This document shows, one piece after another, positions 17,672 to 26,454 of a stretch of 64,000 nt of DNA. Position 1 is the first letter of the stretch; every line of letters starts with the position of its first letter. The notes under the pieces are model-generated. The model did not search any database. It was not told where the DNA came from and saw only the letters and a list, made by a program, of their open reading frames with translations. Location of the stretch: assembly GCF_016862935.1 (NCBI RefSeq), contig NZ_BONX01000002.1:62001-126000 (forward strand). The letters are read 5' to 3'. The position numbers were made by a program, and so were the translations under genes. The stretch comes from Plantactinospora mayteni. Lineage in GTDB: Bacteria; Actinomycetota; Actinomycetes; Mycobacteriales; Micromonosporaceae.

Positions 17672-18244
17672 ATGCCCCACAGGCGCTCGCCGGGCCGGGT
17701 CCTGGTCGTCACGCTGCTCGTCGTGACGACCGGGTACCTGGCCTGGCGGGTCGCCGTCCTCGCGGGCCTGGAGGCCCACTTCGGCAGCGGCTTCGACGAG
17801 CAGCGCTTCAACCGGCTGCAGCAGGAGTACGACCGCCGCCAGGACGCCTTCGCCCGGGCCGACGCCCGGATGCGGAAGCTGATCGCGGAACACCCCCGCG
17901 CCGAACGCATCGACTGGAGCCGGTACCGGACCTGCGTCCGCGAGCCCGGCCGCCCCTCCGACACGTGCACGACGACGCCCCCGCGCGACCAGAAAGTGTA
18001 CGACGCCCTCTGGGGCGTCAGCGTGATCCTCTACCAGCCCAAGGACGAGGGCCGCACGTTCTACCGCTTCTACCACGAGGACCCCCCGCGCTACACGATC
18101 ATGCGCGCCCCCGAGGACACCGCGGAGGAGGCCGAGGAGTACGCGGACGCCCACGGCTTCCGCTCCACCCGCCTCCTCGGGCCCGGCTGGACGATCCTCG
18201 GCCCGATCGACGACATCGGCCGCGAGGAGAAGCAGTTCCCGTAG
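17672..18244 (+). CDS. small membrane-anchored protein, function unknown
   Basis: 190 aa. ATG 17672 opens MPHRRSPGRVLVVTLLVVTT, an N-terminal membrane segment. A helical, charged stretch (RFNRLQQEYDRRQDAFARAD) and a soluble domain with CVREPGRPSDTC and GWTILGPIDDIG follow. I recognise no family. It follows a broken gene end by 12 bp and precedes a truncated amidohydrolase by about 60 bp, so the three probably came in together. A role as an immunity protein for the severed upstream gene is possible but unsupported. Confidence 0.55.
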   Translation: MPHRRSPGRVLVVTLLVVTTGYLAWRVAVLAGLEAHFGSGFDEQRFNRLQQEYDRRQDAFARADARMRKLIAEHPRAERIDWSRYRTCVREPGRPSDTCTTTPPRDQKVYDALWGVSVILYQPKDEGRTFYRFYHEDPPRYTIMRAPEDTAEEAEEYADAHGFRSTRLLGPGWTILGPIDDIGREEKQFP

Positions 18245-18303
18245 GAGGGCTCGCGGAACGCTTCGCCGGGAAGCAGCAGGCACGAGAGGAGACCCCCACC
18301 CCC

Positions 18304-18597
18304 GTGAACACGTTCCTGATCACCGCCGACCGTGTCATCGCAGGCCCCGCGGACCGGGTGACCGCCGACGGCGCCGTGCTCGTCGACGAGAGCACCGGCG
18401 CCGTATCCGCCGTCGGCCCCGCCGCCGAGTTGGACGCGACGGTGGACCCCCAAGTGCCCCGCCTGCGCTGCCCGGGCGCGACGGTGCTGCCCGGCATGAC
18501 GGACTGCCACGTCCACCTCGCCTTCGACTCCGACCCCGACCCCATCGGCACTGCTCACCGGTCAGGTCACTCGGATACGCCGCACGCTCACCCATGA
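18304..18597 (+). pseudogene. amidohydrolase, N-terminal fragment only
   Basis: GTG 18304, preceded by GAGAGGAGA, begins VNTFLITADRVIAGPADRVT and reaches CPGATVLPGMTDCHVHLAF, the first metal-binding histidine motif of imidazolonepropionase/prolidase-like amidohydrolases. Similarity ends near codon 82 (about 18550) and the frame stops at 18597. Family members are about 400 aa, so the rest of the metal site and the barrel are gone. Confidence 0.7.
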
Positions 18598-18748
18598 TCA
18601 GCCCAACCCGGCCGGGACCCCACCGGTACGACCACGGCTCACATTCATATGCCGGGTCAAACCCACAATGGACGAAAGCTACCGAACCACCCTCTGACAG
18701 ACGGTCGCGAAGAAGTTGTCCATCGGCCCCGAGTGGTGCGCGTCGGCC

Positions 18749-19006
18749 ATGAGCAGGAGAGTCAGCGCGGCATCATCCTGCGTCACCGCATGCCTCGCGA
18801 CGGGAGGACATCTCACGCCCGCCCAACAGCAACTCCTGGCCGCCGCGATCGATACACTCCAACACCGCGTTCAGGCCGACCTGTGGCAGGACGACCAGGC
18901 CGCCTACTTCCGGGCGCGAGATCTGTTGACGGTCGCTCGGTACGTCCGTGCCGCTGCCGATGCCGTGCGGGGTTCAGGGCCCCCGGATTCGGATCACAGG
19001 AGGTAG
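18749..19006 (+). CDS. small hypothetical protein
   Basis: 85 aa from ATG 18749. The C-terminal two thirds (HLTPAQQQLLAAAIDTLQHR to VARYVRAAADAV) look helical with the expected high GC at third positions. No ribosome site or family is recognised, and the N-terminus is uncertain; the frame is open to 18716. It may be a fragment. Confidence 0.3.
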   Translation: MSRRVSAASSCVTACLATGGHLTPAQQQLLAAAIDTLQHRVQADLWQDDQAAYFRARDLLTVARYVRAAADAVRGSGPPDSDHRR

Positions 19007-19303
19007 CGCAAGAAGTAGCGGTCGAAGATGGCCGTCTCCGGGGAATCACAACTGGCCACCAACACCTCCCGGCGTGGGCGGTCCCTGCTGAACCAACCCC
19101 AACCCAACCAGCCCCGGTTCCCGCCAACACGCCGACCCACAACACCCTCGGCCATTAGCTCAGATGCTTCCCCATCGGACATCAGTAGTGTCCAGTCGGG
19201 ACACAACCCGAGCCGCCACCGAGGTGCTCACCCGCCACACACCGAGCATCCCGCCTACGCAGTGAGCAGTAACGGTCCGTAATCCCACCCAGGGCAGTTG
19301 CCC
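19007..19303. other. gap with no recognisable gene
   Basis: About 300 bp between the small hypothetical gene and CRISPR array 2. A minus-strand open frame of 70 codons (18994-19206) has no start signal or similarity. I see no promoter or hairpin that stands out. Confidence 0.4.
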
Positions 19304-19497
19304 GGATCAGCCCGCATACGCGGGGAGCAGCCGGACGACGACGGGTCGGTTTGCTCCCTGCCGGGATCACCTCGGCGTGCGGGGAGCAGCCCGGGCCGTC
19401 CGCGCGGAACGGTCCCGGGCGAGATCATCCCCGCGTGCGCGGGGAGCAGCGCGGCGCCTCGCCCCGCTCGATGTCGGTCTCGGGATCACCCCGTGAG
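19304..19497 (-). CRISPR. decayed type I-E CRISPR array 2
   Basis: Repeat copies at 19304-19330 (27 bp), 19364-19389 (26 bp) and 19422-19449 (28 bp) share the core of array 1, ending CGGGGAGCAG. A fourth, truncated copy (GGATCACCCCGTGAG) starts at 19483. Spacers are 33, 32 and 33 bp. Internal deletions in the repeats indicate an array no longer maintained. Orientation is as in array 1. No cas genes are near. Confidence 0.75.
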
Positions 19498-19623
19498 CCA
19501 CTCCTGCCGCGCGGGTGAAGGGCATGAACCCGGACGTCCCGGAGACGAATGTGCGGGACAATCCCTGCCCGTACACCGAATGGGACGCCGGCTCCGCCCG
19601 GTGGAAGCGGTGAAGGGCCGGAG

Positions 19624-20466
19624 TCAGAGCGTCTCCAGCGGCTGCGGGCCGGTCGGCGGCGGAAAAACCGTGTCGAGTACGGCCAGGTCCTCCTCGCCGA
19701 GCCGCAGGTCGAGCGCGGCGGCGTTCTCCCGGGTGTGCCCCGGATTCGACGACCGGGGAATGGCGGCGATCGTGTCCTGCCGCAGCACCCAGGCCAGCGC
19801 CACCTGCACCGGTGTGACCTGGTGCCGGGCCGCGATCTCGGAGATCTGGGCATCGCCGAGCAGCCGGCCCTGCTCGATCGGCGAGTACGCCGTCACCGGA
19901 ATCCCGTGCTCGCGCAGCCACGGCAGCAGGTCGTACTCCGGGCCACGCCGGGTCAGGTTGTAGAGGATCTGGTTGGTCGCGCAGGAGTCGCCACCGGCGT
20001 CCAGCAGGTCGACCATGTCCGACAGGTCGAAGTTGCTCACCCCCCACTGCCCGATGTCGCCCGCCGCCACCAGCTCGGTGAACGCCTCGATCGTCTCGGA
20101 CAGCGGATGGCCGCCGCGCCAGTGCAGCAGATAGAGGTCGATGTGGTCGGTCCCGAGCCGTCGCAGGCTCCGGCGACACGCCTGCACGGCGCCCTGCCGG
20201 GTGGCGTTCGCCGGCAGTACCTTGTCGACCAGGAAGACCTCGTCGCGGCGCCCCGCGATCGCGGCACCGACCAACTCCTCCGAGAAGCCGCTGCCGTACA
20301 TCTCGGCGGTGTCGATCATCGTCATCCCGAGATCCAGCCCGGTACGCAACGCCGCGATCTCGTCCTGCCGTTTCCCGGAACTCTCCCCCAGATACCAGGT
20401 CCCCTGGCCGAGGACCGGCATCGTCCGGCCCGACGGCAGGGTGATCGCGGGCATCACGACGGTCAT
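19624..20466 (-). CDS. aldo/keto reductase
   Basis: NADPH-dependent (by family) TIM-barrel oxidoreductase, 280 aa, probably cytosolic; substrate unknown. The catalytic tetrad is visible: Asp and Tyr in IDTAEMYG, Lys in LVDKVLP and His in YLLHWRG. NADPH-binding signatures near the C-terminus are IPRSSNPGHTRENAAAL and AYSPIEQGRLL. ATG 20466 is chosen because GGGAGG lies upstream; the frame extends to 20520 without similarity. It stands alone, about 130 bp after CRISPR array 2. Confidence 0.9.
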   Translation of the reverse strand: MTVVMPAITLPSGRTMPVLGQGTWYLGESSGKRQDEIAALRTGLDLGMTMIDTAEMYGSGFSEELVGAAIAGRRDEVFLVDKVLPANATRQGAVQACRRSLRRLGTDHIDLYLLHWRGGHPLSETIEAFTELVAAGDIGQWGVSNFDLSDMVDLLDAGGDSCATNQILYNLTRRGPEYDLLPWLREHGIPVTAYSPIEQGRLLGDAQISEIAARHQVTPVQVALAWVLRQDTIAAIPRSSNPGHTRENAAALDLRLGEEDLAVLDTVFPPPTGPQPLETL

Positions 20467-20666
20467 CTCCGGCCTCCCGGCAGCGTGGGAAACGCGTGCA
20501 GACGATAGCGGGATCGCCACGCGGCGCCGCCCGCCTACCCGCTCTGCGACCGACCAAACCCGCCGAGGCGACCGACGTTTCCCAGATGTCCGCCGGTGCT
20601 ACCGGAGGGTACGCGTCGGTTCGACCTTCCCGGCGGCGTCCTGACGAGCTGGCGAGGGTGGCCTGC

Positions 20667-21845
20667 TCATCGCGGCAGGATGTCCTTGTCGAAGATGTCG
20701 ATCGGCAGGTAGAGGGTCACGGTCGGGTTCGGGATCGTGACGATGCAACTGATGCGTATCTCGACCGGCGCGACGCTGAGAATCGTGTACGCCTGCTCTC
20801 CGGAGTATCCGAGTGTCATCAGAAAATCGACGGCCCGGAGCATGGCCTCGCGTGCGGCGAAGCTGGCGTCCTGGTAGCCCTGTTCCTTGCCGGAGAAGCA
20901 GAAGCCGTTGAAGCCGAGGTAACGGTCAGCGCCGAAGCGGGCTTCGATCGGCCCGGGCCTGACCAGCGGCGTCGTTATTGCATACCGCTCCATGCCGCCC
21001 TTGATCACGTCGAGGCGCAGCCATGTTCGTCCGTCCATCTCCATCGCGTTGAAGCTGCACTCCCCGTCGCCGGCCGACAGGTGGTGGTCACCCAGGGAGA
21101 GCAGGCCGCCTTCCACGAAGACCGGGAAGTACACTTTCGCTCCTGGACCCAGTTTGTTGATGTCCATGTTGCCGCCGTTCTCCCGGGGCGGCTGGGTACG
21201 AGCGGCAGTGCGTCGAGCCGTCTCGCCCAGGCCCCGCAGCAAGGCGTTGCGGGGTTCCGGCGCGAACGCCCGGCCGTCCGCGAACAGCGGCTCCTCACGT
21301 TCTCTCCAGAGCTGCATGAGCGCCAGTGACGGCGCCACTCCCATCGTCCCGGGGTGGGGCTGGGCGGGGATCCTGATCCCAGGCAGGTCGGGAGATTCGG
21401 CTATGCCGCCGCGGGCGTGCCAGGTCGAGCGGTAACCATCAGGGAAGATTTCACCGAGTAGTCCGGGCGTCCCTGGCAGAATGTTGGAGAAGGCGATACC
21501 ACTGAGTGGCTCGACTCCGAGCACCTCGGCGACCAGCAGATCTCCGGGCTCGGCACCATGGACGTGCACCGGGCCGGCGAGAGGGTGCATCCGGGAAAGG
21601 TCGACCCGTCGCAGTTCCTCAAGGCTCCCGTTGTCATGGATCTGATAGTCGTCGTAGCCGGGCGCCTCAAGAATCACCTCGCCCATTGGGTCGACGAAGA
21701 CCGCAGCCGGGATCTCCGGGTGCCAGCGGTTGTGCCCTAGTTGGGGTTGGTGGGCGAGGGGCGATCCGACCTCGCACCTCAGTCGCGGGACATCCAGATA
21801 ACGGTCACGGAACCGTGACAAGGGTTCGACGTTCTCCGCTTGCAT
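20667..21845 (-). CDS. acetamidase/formamidase family protein
   Basis: FmdA/AmdA-type amidohydrolase that would release ammonia from formamide or a short amide, 392 aa. Family motifs are LGHNRWHPEIPAAVFVDPMG near the N-terminus, VHVHGAEPGDLLVAEVL, PHPGTMGVAPS, and SLGDHHLSAGDGECSFNAME near the metal/active-site region. It lies 39 bp downstream of the SHMT-like gene on the same strand, so an operon is likely. Sampled GC is about 58-60%, visibly below the neighbours, suggesting transfer of the pair. Actual substrate unknown. Confidence 0.85.
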   Translation of the reverse strand: MQAENVEPLSRFRDRYLDVPRLRCEVGSPLAHQPQLGHNRWHPEIPAAVFVDPMGEVILEAPGYDDYQIHDNGSLEELRRVDLSRMHPLAGPVHVHGAEPGDLLVAEVLGVEPLSGIAFSNILPGTPGLLGEIFPDGYRSTWHARGGIAESPDLPGIRIPAQPHPGTMGVAPSLALMQLWREREEPLFADGRAFAPEPRNALLRGLGETARRTAARTQPPRENGGNMDINKLGPGAKVYFPVFVEGGLLSLGDHHLSAGDGECSFNAMEMDGRTWLRLDVIKGGMERYAITTPLVRPGPIEARFGADRYLGFNGFCFSGKEQGYQDASFAAREAMLRAVDFLMTLGYSGEQAYTILSVAPVEIRISCIVTIPNPTVTLYLPIDIFDKDILPR

Positions 21846-21884
21846 CGTTGCCGCTCCTCGTATTGTGGTGACCGGTGGGACAGG

Positions 21885-23240
21885 TCATGCGGAAGGCGTG
21901 ACCGCCTCGGCCGTGTCGGCCGTGAAATGGATACGGGTGAACTGCTTCCGCCAGGCGGTGACCTCTTCGGCGACGGCGGACGGCTCGACGTCGGGGTCCA
22001 GCCCGCGGGCGACAAAGGACGCCAGGGCGGTCATATCCTTCTCGGTCATGCCGATCCGGGTGATCTCCGGGGTACCGATGCGGAGCCCGTTCAGGTCGCC
22101 GTCGACAGGTTCGACCGGCAGACCGATACCGCTCGTCAGCAGGTTTGCCCGGCGCAACCGACGAGCGGCGCGCTGTCCACCTCCGTACCCGTTGGCGATG
22201 ACGGCGAACTGGTGTGATCGGGTGCCGCCACGGTCGGCGGCGAAGACCGGTACGCCCAGCGACTGCAACTCCGCGGCCAGTCGGGCGGCGTTCGCGGCCA
22301 TCGTTTGGGCGTATGCCGTTCCGGAGACCTTCCAGTCAAGCAGCGCGACGGCCAGCGCCGCGGTCTTGCCGACGTCGAAGTTCGCGGTCAGGCCGGGATA
22401 GGCGATGGCGTCGAGTCGCCGAGCCAGATCCGCGTCGTTGGTCACGACGAGGCCGCCAGGTGGACCACCGAGGCTTTTGTAGGTGCTCATTGTGACCAGG
22501 TGGGCACCCTCGACCAACGGTTGGGGCCACACTCGCCCGGCTATCATGCCGGACAGGTGAGCGGCATCGTAAAGTATTCGCGCTCCGACGGAGTCCGCGA
22601 TGTGCCGTACCTCGCCGACCGGGTGCGGAAACAGGTTGAGGCTACCGCCGATAGTGATCAGCTTTGGCCGGATCCGCCGAGCCAGTCTCGCCAACTCGGC
22701 GACGTCCACCGTGTACGTGTCGGCCGCGACCGGTGCGGGGACGATGGTGAGTCCATAGCGGCCGGCCACCCCGTCGACGTGGTGCGTGACGTGTCCGCCG
22801 ATGCTTTCCGGAGGAGCGATTATGGTGTCGCCAGGTCGACAGGCGGCCATGAAGGCATAGAGGTTGGCCATCGCTCCGGAACCGACCCGCACCTCGGCGT
22901 AATCCGAGTCGAAGACCTGGGCGGCGAGTTCGGCCGCGATGATCTCAATCTGCTCGATAGCCTCCAGTCCCATCTCGTACTTCTCGCCGGGGTAGCCCAG
23001 CGAGGCGCGAGTGCCCAGCCGTGCCGACAGCATCGCCTCGGCTCGTGGGTTCATGACGTTCGTCGCCGGGTTCAGATTCACCGACTCGACGTCGTGGATC
23101 CGGTGGTTCTCGGCCACCAACCGGTCGATTTCTTCGAGCGTCGCGGACGCGGATCGTCCGGCCAACGCATGCACCACTTCGCGGATTCGGTCCTGACTGC
23201 GCGAAGGAACCCACGAACGAGACAGTTGGCTTCGAATCAT
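21885..23240 (-). CDS. serine hydroxymethyltransferase-like PLP enzyme
   Basis: Fold-type I PLP enzyme related to GlyA, 451 aa. Family landmarks: NLNPATNVMNPRAEAMLSAR, YPGEKYEMGLEAIE, Asp225 and His228 in YDAAHLSGMIAG, and the Schiff-base Lys255 in VTMSTYKSLGGPPGG. Canonical SHMT reads THKTLRGPRGG there, so the active-site strand differs (Tyr before Lys, Ser-Leu-Gly-Gly after) and a different substrate is likely. ATG 23240 fits better than upstream starts. The gene shares the lower GC of the formamidase gene and is divergent from a PucR-type regulator. Confidence 0.82.
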   Translation of the reverse strand: MIRSQLSRSWVPSRSQDRIREVVHALAGRSASATLEEIDRLVAENHRIHDVESVNLNPATNVMNPRAEAMLSARLGTRASLGYPGEKYEMGLEAIEQIEIIAAELAAQVFDSDYAEVRVGSGAMANLYAFMAACRPGDTIIAPPESIGGHVTHHVDGVAGRYGLTIVPAPVAADTYTVDVAELARLARRIRPKLITIGGSLNLFPHPVGEVRHIADSVGARILYDAAHLSGMIAGRVWPQPLVEGAHLVTMSTYKSLGGPPGGLVVTNDADLARRLDAIAYPGLTANFDVGKTAALAVALLDWKVSGTAYAQTMAANAARLAAELQSLGVPVFAADRGGTRSHQFAVIANGYGGGQRAARRLRRANLLTSGIGLPVEPVDGDLNGLRIGTPEITRIGMTEKDMTALASFVARGLDPDVEPSAVAEEVTAWRKQFTRIHFTADTAEAVTPSA

Positions 23241-23403
23241 CACTTCGGCTCCGCATCTCCCGACAGCTCCACTGTGTCGTCGGCCGAGTCGCCAGGCCGT
23301 GCCGTACGACCATATGCGCAGGTCAGGGTCGTGCACATCGGATCGGAGCCGAGACCCGCCGACATGATCTACTACAGTTGTCGCAGCGAGGCCGCCGTTG
23401 CAG

Positions 23404-23459
23404 GGCAAACTCCGAATGACATGCCCCGCCGGTGGCTGTCGACTCGCCCGGAGTTTGCC
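23404..23459. promoter_or_regulatory. perfect inverted repeat between the SHMT-like gene and the PucR regulator
   Basis: GGCAAACTCCG (23404-23414) and CGGAGTTTGCC (23449-23459) are exact inverse complements with centres 45 bp apart, immediately before the regulator start. The spacing (about four helical turns) would suit cooperative binding of a dimeric regulator to the divergent promoter region. Inferred operator. Confidence 0.5.
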
Positions 23460-23494
23460 GGGTGGCTCACTCCCAGAGCTATCAGGAGCAGCGC

Positions 23495-24790
23495 ATGGGA
23501 CCGTTGGATGTGACCCGCACGTTCGAGGAGGGTCTTGACGAGTTCGCCAACCGCATCGGGCACAGCGTCTCCGTCGACGCGCCGGACGGGCGTCTGATCG
23601 CGTACAGCGTGCAGGACGGTCACGCCGATCCGGCCCGCGTCGCGTCGATCCTCTCCCGCAGGGTCACGCCCGAGATCCAGGACTGGCAGCTACGGCACGG
23701 CATCGCCGAGGCGAGCGGGCCGGTACGCGTACCGGCCAATGTGGAGCTGGGCATGGTCGGGCGGGTCTGCATCCCGATGCGGTCCGGGGATCACTGTCTG
23801 GGCTATCTGTGGGTACTGGAGGGTGAACGCGTGCTGACGCCAGCCGCGCTCGACCGGGCCGTCGAGGCCGTCAGCGAACTGAGCCACCTCCTCGAGGCGC
23901 AGCAGGATCTTGCCGGGCTGGGCACGTACGACGTCAACACCCTGGTCCGGCTCCTCCTCGACGGCAGTGCGATGGCGGCGAGCGCCCGCGACCGGTTGGC
24001 GAGCGCGATGCCGTCGTTGCTCGGTGCCCGGCTGACCGTCTGCGTGGCGGTGCCGACCAACGCAGATCGTGGGGCACTGTCAACTCTCCCGGCCGCCGTC
24101 TTCCGCCGCCTCGACGCGTCCATTCCGTCGGCGCTCACGTCGAGTCCAGCCCATGTCGGCTCCTTCGTCGCCACGACTCACGTCGCCGTCCTGCTGTGTC
24201 ACCGACCGGACCAGCCCCTGCCCACCGGTGCGGTCGACCTACTCGTCCGCACCCTGAACAGGTGCGCTCGACCGGCCAGTCGTACCTTCACGGTCGGAAT
24301 CAGCAATCCCGGCCCCTTCGACGTCGACTCCGTTCGTGGCCTGTACGGGCAGGCCCGGTCCGCCGCCGACCTGGCCGCTCTCGACCCGGCACTCCCCCGG
24401 ATCCTGCCCTGGTCGAAGGTGGGGCCCTACCGACTGCTGCTCCAGATGGCTTCGCCCGAGCCGGATCCGGTACTCCAGCGGCTGGATGAGTGCGGCGCCT
24501 CCGCCGAGATGTTGACCCGCACGCTGGAGGTGTACCTCGACCTGGGGTGCGACGCGCCACGCACGGCCGACAGTCTCCAGGTTCACCGGACCACGCTCTA
24601 CTACCGGCTGGCCCGGATCGCGAAGATTCTGGACGTGGACCTCGCCGAAGGACTCGTCCGGCTGCATCTGCACGTCGCGTTGAAGAATCGTCGACTTGCG
24701 GCCCGGACCCCTCGTGCCGCGGGCCCGCCGAACCCGGATGTCCGGCCCACGGAAAGGAAACCCGGTTATCCCCGCACCGGAGTTGCCTGA
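23495..24790 (+). CDS. PucR/CdaR-family transcriptional regulator
   Basis: 431 aa. N-terminal sensory region with DEFANRIGHSVSVDAPDGRL and GRVCIPMRSGDHCLGYLWVL (GAF-like), a central GGDEF-like CdaR region (TFTVGISNPGPFDVDS, YGQARSAADLAAL), and the C-terminal HTH CDAPRTADSLQVHRTTLYYR. ATG 23495 follows AGGAGCAGC. Divergence from the SHMT-like/formamidase pair, with a perfect inverted repeat in between, suggests it controls that pair. Its GC is normal for the window, unlike the pair. Confidence 0.87.
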   Translation: MGPLDVTRTFEEGLDEFANRIGHSVSVDAPDGRLIAYSVQDGHADPARVASILSRRVTPEIQDWQLRHGIAEASGPVRVPANVELGMVGRVCIPMRSGDHCLGYLWVLEGERVLTPAALDRAVEAVSELSHLLEAQQDLAGLGTYDVNTLVRLLLDGSAMAASARDRLASAMPSLLGARLTVCVAVPTNADRGALSTLPAAVFRRLDASIPSALTSSPAHVGSFVATTHVAVLLCHRPDQPLPTGAVDLLVRTLNRCARPASRTFTVGISNPGPFDVDSVRGLYGQARSAADLAALDPALPRILPWSKVGPYRLLLQMASPEPDPVLQRLDECGASAEMLTRTLEVYLDLGCDAPRTADSLQVHRTTLYYRLARIAKILDVDLAEGLVRLHLHVALKNRRLAARTPRAAGPPNPDVRPTERKPGYPRTGVA

Positions 24791-24925
24791 CCCGGCCTGC
24801 GCTGCGCGGTCCAGGTCGCCGCTTCCGCGAGGCGGTCGGAGCTGTTCGAGGTTTCCACGACAGCTCCGCGAAGGTATCCGTGTTTGGGGCAGGCGGCGGT
24901 CGGCGATGGGCGCGACGATGGGTTG

Positions 24926-25816
24926 GTGATCAGAACAGCAGCGAATGCTCTCGGCGGGTTTCTGCGCAGCCGGCGCGAACGCATGACGCCGGAGGCAGCG
25001 GGCATCGCGCCTGGCGCTACCCGTCGGCGAGTCCCGGGACTGCGTAGGGAGGAGCTGGCCGAGCTTGCCGGGGTCAGTGTCGGCTACTACACGCGACTGG
25101 AGCAGGGGGTCAGCGGTAGCGCTTCCAGCGCTGTCATCGACGCGCTGGCCGTGGCGTTGCGGCTCGACCCGGCCGAGCACGAACACCTGCGGATCCTCGC
25201 CGCTCCGCGACGACCGACCCGCCCGCTTTCCCGCAGAAGCAGGCTGAGGCCCTCGGTTCGCGAGCTGCTCGCCGCCATCCCGGGAACACCGGCGATCGTG
25301 ATCGATCATCGCGCCGACGTCCTCGGGTGGAATCGCCTCGGTCACGCGCTGCTGGCCGGTCATGTCGACTTCGACGCCCCGGACACGCGGATTCGGCCGA
25401 ACATCGCCCGGATGCTCTTCGTCGACCCGCACCACCGCGCGTTGTACCGCGACTGGCACGCCAAGGCGCAGGTCACGGTCGCAGCCCTCCACCAGGCGGT
25501 TGCCCGGCACCCGATCGATCCGGAGCTTGAACGGCTCGTTGGTCAACTCGCCGTCGACAGCCCGGAGTTCGCCCGAATGTGGGCGCGGCGTCCAGTCCGA
25601 ACCTGCGCGTACTACCTACGCGAACTCGACCATCCTGTCGTCGGACGAGTGACCCTGGCGAACGAGACGGTCACCCTGCCCGACGACGACCAGCAGATCG
25701 GGCTGTTCTACGCGCCTCTCGGCACCCCTGACGCCGACGCACTCACCTTACTGGCACACAGCCTCGAAGAACGCCTCACGCCAGCGACCCCGTCGGAGCA
25801 GGAGAACGCACGATGA
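24926..25816 (+). CDS. helix-turn-helix regulator with MmyB-like ligand domain
   Basis: 296 aa from GTG 24926. N-terminal XRE-type HTH (LGGFLRSRRERMTPEAAGI, RRRVPGLRREELAELAGVSV, YYTRLEQG), then an MmyB-like PAS domain typical of actinobacterial regulators (AIVIDHRADVLGWNRLGHAL, DPHHRALYRDW, LANETVTLPDDDQQIG). Its stop overlaps the start of the SDR gene (ATGA). In actinobacteria such regulators are often cotranscribed with or adjacent to an SDR they repress, which fits here. Confidence 0.87.
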   Translation: MIRTAANALGGFLRSRRERMTPEAAGIAPGATRRRVPGLRREELAELAGVSVGYYTRLEQGVSGSASSAVIDALAVALRLDPAEHEHLRILAAPRRPTRPLSRRSRLRPSVRELLAAIPGTPAIVIDHRADVLGWNRLGHALLAGHVDFDAPDTRIRPNIARMLFVDPHHRALYRDWHAKAQVTVAALHQAVARHPIDPELERLVGQLAVDSPEFARMWARRPVRTCAYYLRELDHPVVGRVTLANETVTLPDDDQQIGLFYAPLGTPDADALTLLAHSLEERLTPATPSEQENAR

Positions 25817-26454
25817 GGATTGTCGTCGTCGGCGGCGCGGGCACCATCGGACGACGACTGGTGCCCGCACTGCGATCCCGGGGCCACGACGTGGTCGTGG
25901 CCGGGCGCACCTCGGGCGACGTCCACGTCGACCTGACCTCGCCCGCCACGATCGAGGCCATGTACCGCAGGGTCGGGGCGGTCGACGGCGTCGTGAGCAT
26001 CGCGGCGCACGGTGCACCCGACGAGTTCGGGACGCTGACCTCAGACGCGCTGTACGAGAACATGCGGGCCAAGTTCTTCGGGCAGGTCGACCTGGTTCTC
26101 ACCGGCCAGCGTCACTGTGCCGACGGCGCCTCCTTCACCCTGACATCCGGCATCTTCGCCGACCAGGCATGGCCGCACGTCACCGGCGGCGGCGTCATCA
26201 GCGGCGCCCTGCACAGCTTCACCTTGTCAGCGGCGATCGAGCTACCCCGGAAGATGCGGATCAACGTGGTCAGCCCCACGATGGTCGGCGACTCCGTCGA
26301 CACCTTTGCCGAACACTTCCCCGGCATGCGTCCGGTGCCGATGGACGAACTCGTCGACCACTACCTGCACTGCGTCGAAGACGACAGCACCGGCCGCATC
26401 ATCCGCGCGTACGGCGGCGTCGGCGCACCCGGCCCGCGCGGTCAACTGTTGTAG
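25813..26454 (+). CDS. short-chain dehydrogenase/reductase
   Basis: 213 aa, small SDR. The N-terminal nucleotide loop is VVVGGAGTIGRRL, the start of NAD(P)-dependent SDRs. The later region has SIAAHGAPDE, FTLTSGIF and INVVSPTMVGDS. The usual YxxxK is not obvious (GALHSFTLSAAIEL lies in that region), so catalysis may be atypical. It is coupled to the upstream regulator by a 4-base overlap. Its last 13 bp overlap the 3' end of the convergent beta-helix gene. Confidence 0.8.
   Translation: MRIVVVGGAGTIGRRLVPALRSRGHDVVVAGRTSGDVHVDLTSPATIEAMYRRVGAVDGVVSIAAHGAPDEFGTLTSDALYENMRAKFFGQVDLVLTGQRHCADGASFTLTSGIFADQAWPHVTGGGVISGALHSFTLSAAIELPRKMRINVVSPTMVGDSVDTFAEHFPGMRPVPMDELVDHYLHCVEDDSTGRIIRAYGGVGAPGPRGQLL

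Noticed and set aside
18994-19206. 70-codon minus-strand ORF
   Set aside because: There is no ribosome site, no similarity and no neighbouring partner; the composition fits chance in GC-rich DNA.
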